Shown: positions 35,101 to 46,339 of the stretch, one piece after another
How positions within the stretch are numbered: position 1 is the first letter of the stretch
How the letters are laid out: each line of letters begins with the position of its first letter
NCBI GenBank assembly: GCA_002914845.1
Contig: JXTC01000055.1
Span: forward strand, 186,001-250,000
DNA: 64,000 bases
Direction of reading: 5' to 3'
Source of the DNA: Trema orientale
Taxonomy: Eukaryota; Streptophyta; Magnoliopsida; Rosales; Cannabaceae
The notes under the pieces: model-generated
Databases searched by the model: none
Seen by the model: only the letters and a program-made list of their open reading frames with translations
Told to the model about the DNA's origin: nothing
Program-made: the position numbers and the translations under genes

Positions 35101-37324
35101 GTTTATAAGTATCCTGATTCAACTATCATAAATTGGTTTCGGTGAATGCGTTAATGTTGGTCTTTTAAATTCTTCTTTTTTTTTTTTATTTTTTTTATTT
35201 TTTAATTCCTTCTCCAGGTGGAGGACAACTGTATATGTGGGGAAAACTAAAATCCACAGGCGACGATTGGATGTATCCTAAACCACTCATGGATTTAAGG
35301 TTCTGTTCTGTACCTCAGTTATGTTTGTTTAAGCACTGTCTTCTCTTCTTTCTGTAGCATCTTTTCCTGTCTAGACCTTAGCCTTTATTATTATTGCCGG
35401 AAGTGTGGAACTCCATCTGGTAGTGTTGTTGTAGTTAGTGTCTTTTTGTAAATTTTGATTTGATTTAGTTTGAAGAATGTCATATCTGGTTAGTGATCAT
35501 GCTTGATGTTATGCCATTATTGCTTACACAAAATTTCTTCTCTTTCTCATAGTGGCTGGAATTTACGTTGCATGGATTCTGGTAGCATGCACCATTTTGT
35601 CGGTGCTGATAATTCCTGCATAAGTTGGGGTCATGCTCAGTATGGAGAGCTGGGATATGGTCCCATGGGTCAGAAGTACGTAATTTATAAGTGACGAATA
35701 TTTCCTTACATTGGTTACTCAACTACCCACTTATTTAATCTCAGCTTCTATGTTTTGCCCGCATTAGGTCTTCTGCAGTGCCCAAAAAGGTGGATATTCT
35801 TGAGGGTATGCATGTTATCAGGTAAATATTTGCTTTCGTATTGCTTTTATGTACCTTATACTACGAGAATCATTGGTACTTTTGGGACTTGAAAATGGCT
35901 AATTTCTTTTCCGTGTAGTGTTGCATGTGGTATGGGTCACTCAATGGTAATTGTTGATAGAACAAATGTTGCTGACAGACTTGAGCAGGTAACTTCTCGA
36001 AAACTAAAATCAAATCTGGTTCTTGGAGTTGAGTTCTCTTCTGCTGTGTTGTTAATTTCTGGTTTAATTTTAGCCATTTAGTCAACATTTGTTGTGAATA
36101 AATGAATTGTTTTTGTAGTGTATGTTTGGCTATCGGGGGCCAAACTTAAGCCGGAATACTTTATTGCTATTTGATGACTTATGTTATATATATACATAAT
36201 TGTTTTCTGTTATTTATTATTATTTTAAGAATTGTCTTGCAAGTTTGTTATACAACCACCTCGGAAGCTCATAAATTAAGTTAATAACTTATTTTCTACT
36301 TGGAAAATAGCACTCAAACAGTTCTCATCTATACAAGACCTGTGGCGCTTTTATCCTTGAGCTTTATGCATTTCACTTAGTTACTTTTGTGTTTAAAGCG
36401 AGTGAGTTATATAGAGAGCAATACTGTCAAAGTAGTAATCCTACCTACCACCTCTACTTTAATTGGATGTGATGGTTTTTCAATGGAGTAATTTTCTGGT
36501 GACGAACTAGCTTCATCCCAATTCCTAATTTTCTTTCATCTGGTTCATAGGTGAGGTCACCTTTTTTACTTTTTCACTTTGCTAAGGACATGTCGATTTA
36601 GTTTATAGTCTTTGAATATTGTTCTTTTCTGTTGCTGCTGCTCTTTTAATATTGGTACAATGGTTTTAATACATATCAAATTTTAATGTTCTATGGCAGC
36701 TTGATATACATGACGGCAAAGGTTCTGGTGAAGGTACGCTGTTATCAAAGGTTGCATTGTCAAGCATGGGTCATGGGTCCATGTTATTCAAGGGGTCAAC
36801 CTTTTTGCAATTTATTTGTAGACAAGCAGTCGTAGGGTTGCTGATAAATTTCAGAAATTTTCAGTATTGGGTTTATGTCTAGGCTGATTCATCCTTGGAA
36901 CACAACTGATATCATTGCACAAGCTACAGGAACTCAACCTAGTTATTTTCTCATCGCAGGGACCAAGGAACCTGAAGGCCAACATCCAGTTGCAAAGCAA
37001 ACTTCAAAAAAGAAAGGTCCCGCCAAAGCCTCTGACAGCTCCAAGAAGAGGAAGAAGGCGAAAGATTCATCAGAAGATGAAGATGAAGACGATGGTGATG
37101 ATGACAACAGTGATAACAGTGATGAGCTGGTCAATGGGCATAGTGAACCTAAAAGCAAACGGGGTGGGAAGGTTTCTAGCAGGGGTCGGGGTAAAGGTGC
37201 TCAAACAGCACCAGCAGGTGAGAAACGAGGCCGGGGCCGTCCTCCTTCTGCAAACAAAAGTTCTCGACCGCCAGCAGGGGGAAAAACTGGAACTGGCAAA
37301 AGAGGAAGGCCTCGCAAGTCATAA
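32174..37324 (+). CDS. RCC2: RCC1-repeat protein, RCC2/TD-60-like
   Basis: Sixteen exons start at 32174, 32536, 32708, 32946, 33229, 33434, 33707, 33923, 34110, 34323, 35218, 35553, 35768, 35919, 36700 and 36960, and join to 542 residues, close to animal RCC2. RCC1-type beta-propeller repeats are clear: CYTWGRNEKGQLGHGD, LAFGWNKHGQLGSGS, QYGQLGHGT, VYTWGFGGYGRLGHRE, CISWGHAQYGELGYGP. WGKLKSTGDDWMYPKP and DQRD-like insertions fit RCC2 rather than RCC1. The C-terminal exon adds a basic stretch, an acidic run (EDEDEDDGDDD) and two AT-hook-like motifs (KRGRGRPPS, GKRGRPRKS), implying a nuclear, DNA-linked protein. Intron 2 has a GC donor (AATGAG|GCATGT). Exon 9 is only 24 bp and exon 8 only 31 bp. 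Animal RCC2 works at centromeres and in Rac/Arf signalling; the plant role is less clear. Confidence 0.93.
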
Positions 37325-38322
37325 ATTGTATTCTAACATGTCAATTCGGAAATTTTGCTCTCTCAATGTAGAGAATTGTCTACTTTTATACCCATTGGCT
37401 GCTGTATTTGAACTGCTCCGTATGTTGTTTTTAATATCATTTATCTTTCAATTATATTCTGTCGTTTGTTTGCGTGTGTTGTGTGTTTTTCTTTTTATTA
37501 AAATCTTAAGTATTAGTATTTGGTTTTTGTATTCTGTTATATGAGAAATTTTTTTTACTCTAGTCTAGAGAAGTCTGAATATAAACACATTGGGGCAATA
37601 TGATCTGAATCGCATCTTCTGAGCTCTAAATTGAGCCATAAAGTTAGGAGAGACGATTTCTTGTTTATTTAGTGTAAAATGAGTTGAATTTTGTATAAAG
37701 TTTCAGATTGGATCCCTATGACTTTCAATCGTTCTGCTCATGATGAGGTTGCCAAATGGGCTTTTAGAACTAAGAAGTCGGGACAGTGGCTTTGTGGGAG
37801 GTGCCCCACGTGTTGTAACCATTTTATTATATTTTTTGTTGTTGTAAAACTCACGTATATAGGGATGACTGTAAAAAAGTACTATGAGGTTTGAGTGTTC
37901 TGTAATTTAAATCTTTTGGACTTTATAAAATAATATCATGAGATTAATAATTTCTGGAAATTAATGCTTGAGTTAATTTTTTGAATAATTTTAACTGATA
38001 AAATACAATAATATCTTCAAAATTAAGATGAATAATATAGATTAATATAGTTTTAATGAAAGATATTATTGTTTTTTTGTTCTTAAAATTAGTCAAAAAA
38101 TCTTTTCAGGGTATTAATTTTCAAAAATTCTTAATCTCAGATATTATTTTGCAGAGTCCAAATTTCAGGGTGTAAATTACTGAAAACACTCAAATTTTAT
38201 GATATTTTTTTTTTATCCCCATGTATATATTAAGATCTTTTTTTTTTTTTCGAGTCTTCGTCGTCATAAAACTCACATATATATGAAGAGTTTTGATCTA
38301 AATTGGTGCAAGTGTTTAGAAT
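37325..38322. other. RCC2-like 3' UTR and intergenic sequence
   Basis: The first few hundred bases are 3' UTR. At 37709-37830 the plus strand reads DWIPMTFNRSAHDEVAKWAF, which resembles the last helix of a plant LINE-type RNase H (listed separately). The remainder is AT-rich with nothing recognised. Confidence 0.45.
37709..37830 (+). pseudogene. Remnant of a plant RNase H-like (LINE) domain
   Basis: The frame DWIPMTFNRSAHDEVAKWAF resembles the RxxNxxAHxLAKWAL segment that ends plant LINE-derived RNase H domains; a frame change near GRCPTCC would restore GEVPHVL. No reverse transcriptase is nearby. The fragment is short, so the call is tentative. Confidence 0.35.
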
Positions 38323-38506
38323 AATACTATGGGGACACTAGTGGTGTCCAACACCACAATGATGCGTTAATTTTTTACTGGCTAATCATAATTATAATTC
38401 AAATGAGATCCATATATGAGACCCAATTTATTAATTAAATCATTTAGTGATAAACAGACATGTCATTATGTTGTGGTGCTGGACATCACTGATGTCCTGC
38501 AGCATT
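38323..38506 (-). mobile_element. 184-bp MITE, copy B
   Basis: It matches the MITE at 18803-18974 in reverse orientation, sharing GGACATCACT, CTAATCATAATTATAATTCA and TTTATTAATTAAAT strings. Its own ends are inverted: AATACTATGGGGACACTAGT at the left, and the complement of the right begins AATGCTGCAGGACATCAGTG. Confidence 0.65.
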
Positions 38507-38728
38507 GCTCAAATATTTAACGTGGTTTGACTAATTTGCTTACTTTCTCGAGATTGAGAGATCACCAAGTTTTCGGTAAGAATGAATTACAATCTATTTC
38601 TACGTTCCCAAAACCCTTAATAATTATCTACCATCAATTCGTGGTACTAGCCATACCCCATTAATTGTAGTTATCAATCTCTTTCCTTATCCTCGAGCAA
38701 CAAAATTTGTCCAAATCCCTAACCCATC

Positions 38729-41188
38729 ATGAATCCGAATCATGGCTTCGTGAGGTATGTGCCGGATAGCTTCTTGAGGTATGCGACGGATAGTTCTAAT
38801 GATGAAGGTATTCTTTCGCTATTTTGCCGAACAATTTTAATTTTTATTGGTTTAATGGTTTTCTTTTGTACGTTTTGATGATTAACCCTATTTTTAATTT
38901 GTTGCTTTTAATCATGGTTTTGATTTTGATTTTCTAAGACGAGCTTTATGTTCACTTTTAAACACACGCAAACTACATACTTAAAAAGAGGACAAATTGT
39001 ATCTTTGCCTGATTTATGTAGAGTTTTACCCCTTTATATTATTTCTCTTTACAAAAATACCTATAAACTATTAGATTATAGAAAAAAATACTCATTTGGT
39101 TATTTTCTATGACAGAATGATGATGTTTATTCTTATTTAGGGTATTGAAGAGGATTTTGTAACAATTTTTTGCAAATTAAAGACAACAATTTGGACAGAA
39201 GATAACAGAAGAGGCTAATTTTTAGCTTTAATGAAGGGTGAAAGCTAGTTTTTTGGGAGAAGAAGACTACATTGTGAGGGGAAAAATAAAAAAATTTGGC
39301 GCTTAATCTAAGGTTATATAAGTGAAGGTATTAAATATGATGATAGAAGTTTTAACTTACCTTGTTTTTGGGTGACACATCATAATTTTGTATGAACTAT
39401 GGATGAAAGATAGAAGAAAGGGGAATTTTTTACACATTTCAATAGTTTAGGGGGTAAAACTCTTTATAGACGATAATTCAGGGGGTAAAGATGTAATTTT
39501 TCATACTTAAAATAATGTATTTAAGAAAACTCGTCTAATTCTTGTCCAAAATAATATCGAAATTCAGAAAATAAAATTTGTTGGAAGAAATAAAGAATGA
39601 AATCTGATCGCCAACCACTTGCCTTTCATTTTCACATTTGATTCTTCTTCTGGTTAAAAAGTTGGGATTTTTTCGCTCTTCCATCAATTATTTTAGACTC
39701 CTATGAAGATTTTTATTCGCTTAAATATTCATTTTAGTTGACGAAGTGGGTTGGCTTAAGGGGTAAGAGCATTCATTACCTAAGATTTCGGTTCTAGGTT
39801 CGAGTTACACCGAGGTAGGCGTGAAAGCCTATTATCCCTAATAGGGTAGGGTGGGTGAAAGCCTATTATCCCTAATAGGGTAAGGTGGGGATTGGGTAGT
39901 AGTAGGTATTTTCTTTTAATTTGTAATAAGTGAAGGTCATTAGTTAAGCCCTACTTTTTTTTAAATAAAAAAAAAATCTTCATTTTAGTTAATAATTTCT
40001 TTCTCTTTAATCATTCTAAAAGTCCTGCATTTGGTATTTGGCCCATCTTCAATCGTTCATGATGTGTAATAAAATCAAATTGTGGGTTCAATTATTTTTC
40101 TTGTAATGTCCATTTTTGGTTAAGTATTATTTAATTTTGGGTCAACCAATTATTATGGGATTTCACCGAAAAAATAAACCACAATAATTATGGGATATAA
40201 TTGGAGAAAGTTAGGTTTTTTTCTTTAAAAACAAAAAATTATAACCATGGACTGCAAAAAAAATGAGATTTAATATCCCTAACTTTCTTTTTCCATCATT
40301 TGTTTGATTATTATTTTTTCTTTTCAAAAATGGATTTTTTTTCCAAATGAATAATACCAAGTGGAGCAAGGTCTACCGTAACTTTGTGCTCCTCATTTCA
40401 TATCCAATAAGAATTGAAGAAAACCACCTTTACACTCTCTTACACTAGAATTCTCATATAATAATAATAATAATAATAATAAATGATTGGAGAATTCTAA
40501 TGTAGAAGGGGCAAAATCTCTCCTACCAATCAAAGCACTTTTTAATGCATCGGATGAAATTAAAAGGATGATAAAATAGAAATCTATCCTATAAAAGGTG
40601 TACCCTAGTACATGGGACTATATTTTACTCATTTTCACCTTTTTCACCTTGCCTTTGAAAAAAATAATAATACTAATAAATGACAGTGGGATATGTGGCC
40701 CTGTAAGAGAAATAAATAAATAAAAACAAAGAGTGGTTTTTAATTGGGGATTAATAGAGACCCTGGACTTGAAAAAAAGAATCCAGTAATCAAAATATCA
40801 ATGGTATTTAGCCCCACAAAGCATCGACATTTTTTTCAAGTCCCATTAATCCTTTGTTTTTTAAAATTTCTTTGTGGGATTTTGCCTTTACTACGTTAGA
40901 ATTCTCCTATAATAATAATAATAATAAACGATTTTGTGATTTGGTTTTTAGAATGAGAGTGTTGGGTTGAAAAGAATTGTGAGAGTGAATGGCCAGACTG
41001 GGATGTACAAATGGATTATTTGACTATGGAAGGCACAGACAACAATTTCTATGAAGCTAAGGTTGGTATCGACCTTGACAGTTGACAGCAACTTCATATT
41101 TGACATGATTAGGCCTGCTGTCCACTACCCTGAAATCGACTATGAGATCCTGCGCTGCTTTGATGTCCCTGCTGATGAATCGGACTAG
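38729..41188 (+). pseudogene. Decayed two-exon gene, family not recognised
   Basis: Exon 1 (38729-38807) encodes MNPNHGFVRYVPDSFLRYAT and ends at a GT donor in phase 1. It carries an internal 24-bp repeat. About 2.1 kb later, a second open stretch from about 40958 continues in phase with CWVEKNCESEWPDWDVQMDY and on to NNFYEAK. One base out of frame it then reads VSTLTVDSNFIFDMIRPAVH and ends DVPADESD plus stop at 41186. Codon usage and composition stand out as exon-like against AT-rich flanks. The acceptor is weak and a one-base frameshift is needed, so it is probably dead. The intron holds a SINE (39740-39978). I do not recognise the protein. Confidence 0.4.
39740..39978 (+). mobile_element. 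tRNA-derived SINE, copy 2, with internal 33-bp duplication
   Basis: It starts GACGAAGTGGGTTGGCTTAA with an A-box-like AAGGGGTAAGAGC, and has a B box GGTTCGAGTTACACC. The 3' end AGTGAAGGTCATTAGTTAAG leads to T- and A-runs. Perfect 12-bp target duplications TTCATTTTAGTT lie at 39728-39739 and 39979-39990. A 33-bp segment beginning GTGAAAGCCTATTATCCCTA is present twice in tandem (39821 and 39854). The copy at 48965 has it once. Confidence 0.88.
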
Positions 41189-41223
41189 AGGCCTATCCCC
41201 TCTGAGAATTCATGGGAGGACAC

Positions 41224-42190
41224 TTAGTTTATGTTACATGCAGTTTTGAGTTGACTTAAATTTGTGTATTTTAGACCTAGTATGTTTATGTTATGCTATC
41301 TACTTTATGGATTTTCTTTTCCTCTTTATGAAAAGTTAAAACCTACATATGCATCTGCTTAGTTGAGTATTTTTGTTTAATATGCTACCAACTGCTTTAT
41401 GCATGTATGGTGCTATATATCCTTGCTTTCTTGCTTATAATGTATCTCTGTTGTATTTTCATCTTGCTCTTAGCTTGCTTATCTGATGAAGAAGATTATG
41501 TCAATTTAATCAAATTATATAAACTTCAAAAGCTATTTGTCAGATTTTGTAACTAGGCTATAATTTGTTGGATAATTAATTAATCATGCACCAAAATTAG
41601 TAGCTTATTTTAGTACTGAAAAGTTCACTGTTATAACCTCATTGTCATTAAAAGTACTTGGTTTTGACGTCTCGATCATACTAAGAATGATACTACAAAT
41701 ATAAATATACAGTTTCGCATTGAAGATTTGCGGGCGTGTTTATAGAGTCAGCACTTTCATACCAAAAGCAAAATTGAAAATACTTAAGTTTATGTTATAT
41801 GCTTTTGAGATGACTTAGGTTTATGTTAATGCTATTGAGATTACTTAGGTCTATGTTAATGCTATTGAGATTACTTAGGTTTATTTTGACAAGACTTGGT
41901 AAGATTACTCAAGTTTATGTTGACATGACTTGGTTTATATGTTTAAGATCTAGTATGTTTGTATTATGCTTGAGATATTTAACTTGTAACTATGCCATAA
42001 TTTGTTGGATAATTAGTCATGCACCAAAATTGGTAGCTTATCTTAACACTGGAAAATTCACTTTTGTAACCTCATTGTCGTTAAAAATTGTTTTCGGACG
42101 TCTTCATACTAAGAATGATACTAAAAATATGAAGTTCCGTCTTTGCAGATGTTTTTACTTTTAATGGAGTCAGCATTTTCATAGCATATC
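41224..42190 (+). repeat. Diverged ~0.5-kb tandem duplication with an inner 30-bp repeat
   Basis: The block 41560-41770 recurs at 41995-42190 (for example CATGCACCAAAATTAGTAGC against CATGCACCAAAATTGGTAGC, then ACTAAGAATGATACTA and GTCAGCA). Between them at 41783-41935, units like ACTTAGGTTTATGTTAATGC of 30 bp repeat about five times. The leucine-rich open frame at 41823-42164 is the translation of this repeat. Confidence 0.65.
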
Positions 42191-42690
42191 CTATAATTTA
42201 AAGTATGCCTCACACAACATTCGTTTTAGATTCCGAATCCTCGTGAAAAAAATTCGACAAAAGGAGTCAAGAGTTTCAATCCCACAATGAGAGTATAGTC
42301 CTTCCAAGAGACCCCGGTCCCCACTCATTTGGTCATTTTCAATTTTGACATGGGACTTGTATTTTACATGTAATATGGATTTTGGGCATCCATACATAAT
42401 TATCTTGTTGTTTACACTTTATTTACCGTGACTAGTCAGCTCACTAAGATGTAAACTACATAATTTTTACATGTCACACTCCAATTATATACTAGAAAAA
42501 CAAAATCGTTGAGCAAAGCTCTATTTATAGCACCAAGGTAAACTGAACAATAAAGCTTATACTAAAACTGACAATTTCATCCCAGAAAGTGACAACATAC
42601 TATAGTGCAAAGTCGACAACTCAAAATAATGTTTTAATGGTATTTTCTACTTTAGCGTATTTTACTCCAAAAGGGTTGCCATATGTTCAT
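42170..42690 (+). repeat. Segmental duplication, copy 1 (partner at 46340-46960)
   Basis: Shared order of blocks with 46340-46960: AGTCAGCA, AATCCCACAATGAGAGTA, GTCCTTCCAAGAGA, GGTCCCCACTCATTTG, TATGGATTTTGGGCATC, ATCTTGTTGTTTACACTT, AACAAAATCGTTGAGC, and GACAACTCAAAATA. The two copies lie in direct orientation about 4.2 kb apart and have drifted by substitutions and small indels. No coding region is evident. Confidence 0.75.
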
Positions 42691-43123
42691 CCATCGCAAA
42701 AGAATGGGATTTATAGTACTTCTACCTACAAAAACACAAAAGAAATATGTCATATTTTGTTTTCTTCAATTCTCCTACCGCTTTTTCTAGAAAAATACCA
42801 CATTTTAAAAAGTTTTTAGAAAAATATCATTTTTAAAATGGTTACTTATTACTAATATCTGAAAATTAGTTACCGGTTACTAGTTATATACTAGTTACTC
42901 GAAACCTGATTATCAATTTTTAGTTATATACCAATTATAAATACTTTTGGTTACTAGTTACTATTTTAGAAAATCGTACTTTTCTAAATTTTTCTTAAAA
43001 GTGGTTAAAAAAACGCGGTACCGAATCTAGAAAAAATTGAGCTCACTGTATATTTCTAATTCTTTTCTAAAAACTCTGCGCAAGGCCTAATTTTCACTTA
43101 AGAAAGTTGCATCAAGAAGAAGA

Positions 43124-43153
43124 AGAGGAAGGCCTCTTGCGTAAGTAAAAATA
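43124..43153 (+). repeat. Duplicated 3' end of the RCC2-like gene, part 1
   Basis: AGAGGAAGGCCTC matches the last coding exon of the RCC2-like gene (37301-37313). After the Pack-MULE insertion the match resumes at 44193 in the RCC2 3' UTR sequence. Confidence 0.55.
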
Positions 43154-44184
43154 GGGGACTTCTAGGTACAGTATAGTAAAAGGGTGTATCAATACACCCC
43201 GCTCCTTGAGTTTTGATTGGATGAGAAAGTCTTTGGGCCCTAAACCATGGTGATGAAGGTGGGTGTTTTAGCGGATCCAATATATCCCAACAGCAGTGTT
43301 AGTTTTGACACTGATCCCCACTTACATGAACTACAAGGGTTTGACTATTGTGGGATGGGCTACTATTGTGTTGGAGATTTTTTCAATTCTTGGGACTTAT
43401 AGGGATCCTGACTTTGGAGCCTTCAAGATGGTTAGAAGCGGATCTACACACTGTAGACTGGAACTTGTATCTGAACACTCTCTGTTAGAATCTTAACTAT
43501 TGGTATTCAATAAGTACACTTGCAGGTGAAGTACATAACCCGAAGAAAACTCTGCCAGAGGCTTTATTTTATGCTTTGATATTGGTAGTTCTTGCTACTT
43601 CTTCCCCTCTTAATTGGTACTAGGACTGTTCTTGTCGATTGTGCATTATGGACCGCCGGGTATTTTTCGGATATTGCTTAAATCATTGGGGAAGTTTGGT
43701 TGAGATAGTGGATCCAAGACATTTATTAATTTACACACGCACACTTGCAGCCCGCAGCACACTCAAATCCTTTGCGTTATAAAAACCAACCACAAAACAA
43801 TAACTCATTCGCAATTCTTTTACCGGATTTGTAACAACAATCGAACCAATTTAACAGGAACCAAGGTGATATCACTCCGACAACAAAGAGAGTAAGGGTT
43901 CTAATCTTGTTGTGTGGCCTACCGCGAGGGGCCCAAACAAAAGATCGGCCATAAAGGGCTGAAATTGGAAACCCATTCCCAAAAAGGGTTCTACAATTTA
44001 CCTTGACGCCAATAGCTACACGGCGTCTCTTTCAGGGCTTTTAACTATATAATCCTCTGTTTCGTTTGGGGTACTACAGATAGAAAAAGTTCAAATAATC
44101 AGGACCATTCCTTCCTAATCACACGGCTAAAGTACCGAGGTGTATTGATACACCTTTTTACAATACCGTACCCTAGAAGTCCCC
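43154..44184 (+). mobile_element. Pack-MULE-like element, 1031 bp, carrying a captured gene fragment
   Basis: Terminal inverted repeats of about 45 bp: the left begins GGGGACTTCTAGGTACAGTA and ends GGGTGTATCAATACACC, and the complement of the right begins GGGGACTTCTAGGGTACGGT and ends AGGTGTATCAATACACC. Perfect 9-bp target duplications GTAAAAATA lie at 43145-43153 and 44185-44193, diagnostic of Mutator-like elements. No transposase is present. The interior holds a polyamine-transporter fragment (43283-43705) and a further GC-richer stretch (about 43730-44050) of unknown origin. This is the definition of a Pack-MULE. Confidence 0.85.
43283..43705 (+). pseudogene. Captured fragment of a polyamine uptake transporter (PUT/LAT family, APC superfamily)
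   Basis: The frame [20 protein letters not shown] matches the conserved NYRGLTIVGW helix of plant PUT transporters. After frame changes the same strand reads [20 protein letters not shown], then [12 protein letters not shown] and, after another shift, LIGTRTV then ALWTAGYFSDIA, all in the order of a PUT protein. Multiple frame breaks and a stop in place of the lysine after SDIA show that it is not functional. It covers perhaps a quarter of the transporter. It lies inside the MULE inverted repeats in the plus orientation. Confidence 0.8.
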
Positions 44185-44192
44185 GTAAAAAT

Positions 44193-45375
44193 AAAATTAT
44201 ATTCTAACATGTCCATTTCGAAATTTTGCTCTCTCCATGTAGAGAGTTGTTTAATACAGGCACTTCTATAATACGATATATATTTTTGGGTTTATTGATG
44301 CGGTAAACAATTGCGTCCGTCATTGGTTGTTTTTGATATTAGGCTCACAAATTGAATTAGTTAAATAGGTTCTCGATGGCCGATACACACGATTGTAGCT
44401 ACTTGAGTCGTCTTCTAAGCTGGATCACAAGCCATGTAAAAAAAGAAAATAAGAAAAATAAAAAATAAAAAAGAAAAGAAAGAAAGGAGAAGATAGGGCT
44501 AGGCATTGGATCAAAGTCAAGCACTCAAGCTATTTTTCCTTCTTTTCCTTTCTTGAATAACAAAAAAAAAAGGATTGTAAAAGCATTTCCTCCTCTCAAT
44601 AGCCACTCTGTAAAAGCATATATAAAAATTAGAGGCAAAATTTAACTAAAAAACTGATTTGTGATTGTTTTTCAGAAATTTGAGAGGTGGAAACAAAGAT
44701 GAATTTATTTCTGGTTGTTTTTGAGAAAGCTGTAATTTTCAATTACAATAGGATATGTGTTAAAAATTGAAGTTTTAGTTTTGTAGTCATCAAATTTCAA
44801 ATATGTGCTCTTCAAATTTGATATGACCGTGAAGATGAGAGAAAGGGGACGGGAGAATATAGCCTTTTTCAAACAAAAAAGGAAAGGAAAAAAAAAAATC
44901 TTCAAGATAATGCTTAACTGCACTCAATTGAAGTAAGCATCCTATTTTTAGGATGTGTGTTGATTACTCAAAAATGTAACGTTATCTCACGAGAACTTCT
45001 CTCTTCCTCTTCATCTTTCCCATCTCAATTGGAAAACAAAAATTCTATAAAACATGATAATTTTGGCACGCTATATTTATTTTGCAACTTTATATCTGAA
45101 TCAGATGGTGTGAAACTAATACCGCATGGATAATCTCAAAAACCTATACCGTATAGTAGAACATCCTCTTTTAGGAGGTATTTTGTTTTTCAGTTTTTGT
45201 ATTTCATTTTATTGAAATTTTTACTCGTACAAAATTCTAAATACATGATACAGGTTGGGACAAGCTAGCTGATCTGAAGCGCATCTATTGCGCTGTAAAT
45301 TGAGCCGAAAAGTTAAGAGACGATTTATTGTTTGTAAGTGTAAATTGAGCTGAATTTTTAATATAAAGTTACATG
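44193..45375 (+). repeat. Duplicated 3' flank of the RCC2-like gene, part 2
   Basis: 44193-44253 (TATTCTAACATGTCC, GAAATTTTGCTCTCTC, ATGTAGAGAGTTGT) matches 37322-37382. 45270-45372 (TGATCTGAAGCGCATCT, TAAATTGAGCCGAAAAGTTA, AGACGATTTATTGTTT) matches 37601-37704. The roughly 1 kb between the two matches has no counterpart and is AT-rich. The duplication is old and has no coding role. Confidence 0.65.
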
Positions 45376-46339
45376 TTTTGTTATTATTATTATTATTTTT
45401 TTATTTCTGTGGTGGCTTAGATTAATTTTTTGTTTGAGTGCTAGGGACGATTTATTTATGTATGTTCCGCTGGAAAAAGGGAGAAGAGGAGTTAAATTAA
45501 AAGGCCCGCTTTTTTTGATAATTCTCAAGGTGGTTTAGATATTATTGTACGTTTGTATTTTGTATCAATTATATCCTATAGTTTCTTTAGCCATAAATTA
45601 TTTATGAGTATATATATAATTATTGGATAATTTTTTCCGACCATTATTTTATTGTGCCTTCCTAGTTTATTGAAAAAATGGACGCGACAAAATCTATCCC
45701 TTAGGACGAGAAACAAAAAGGGAAAAACTCGAAACGACATGCTTTACTATGCACGTAGTAGTAAAATAGAAACTAGAAAGTGTACATGTACTTTGATATC
45801 CGGGGAAGCAATTGGTGAGCTTGAAATGCACGTTAACGTTTAGAATTCTTCCGAGTAGCATGTAGGGACCAGAAAGGCGCTAATGTTTGCATCTAAAGGC
45901 AAGAAAAAAAAAAGTTGTGACCTGTGACTTTGAGGCAGTGCAGCAGCTTTCAACGTGTTCCTGAAACTAACTCCAAATAAGCTAAAGCTAAGCTTGTTGG
46001 AATATGTTAAAGCTAGACGGGTCACCCATGCAACCCATTTAGGCCCCATCTACTATAATCATTGCAACTTTGTTTTCTTAATGACATGAATGGTACTATA
46101 AATTTTATGTACATATGTTATTTATCGTTGAGCTTTAAAAAAAGGGCATGGCAGTTGGAAAATATTTTACCATATATCATTATTAAATCAGTGTAAGAAA
46201 AAGGATTGATTTAGTAATATTGAAGAGTTTCATTAGATCTAGCCTCACTCAACTGCGATCCTTTGCAATTAACAATTGAACACTCAAATAAAAAAACCCA
46301 TAACAATAATATACGATCTTTTTTCATTGCAAGATTGTT
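45376..46339. other. Intergenic
   Basis: Open frames at 45652-45843 and 45840-46049 show no domain. No element ends were recognised. Confidence 0.4.

Noticed and set aside
36875..37324. Open frame beginning MSRLIHPWNTTD before the last RCC2 exon
   Set aside because: The first 28 codons are intron sequence read through; splicing at 36959 restores the RCC2 frame.
41823..42164. 113-codon frame starting MLMLLRLLRSMLMLLRLLR
   Set aside because: It is the translation of the 30-bp tandem repeat.
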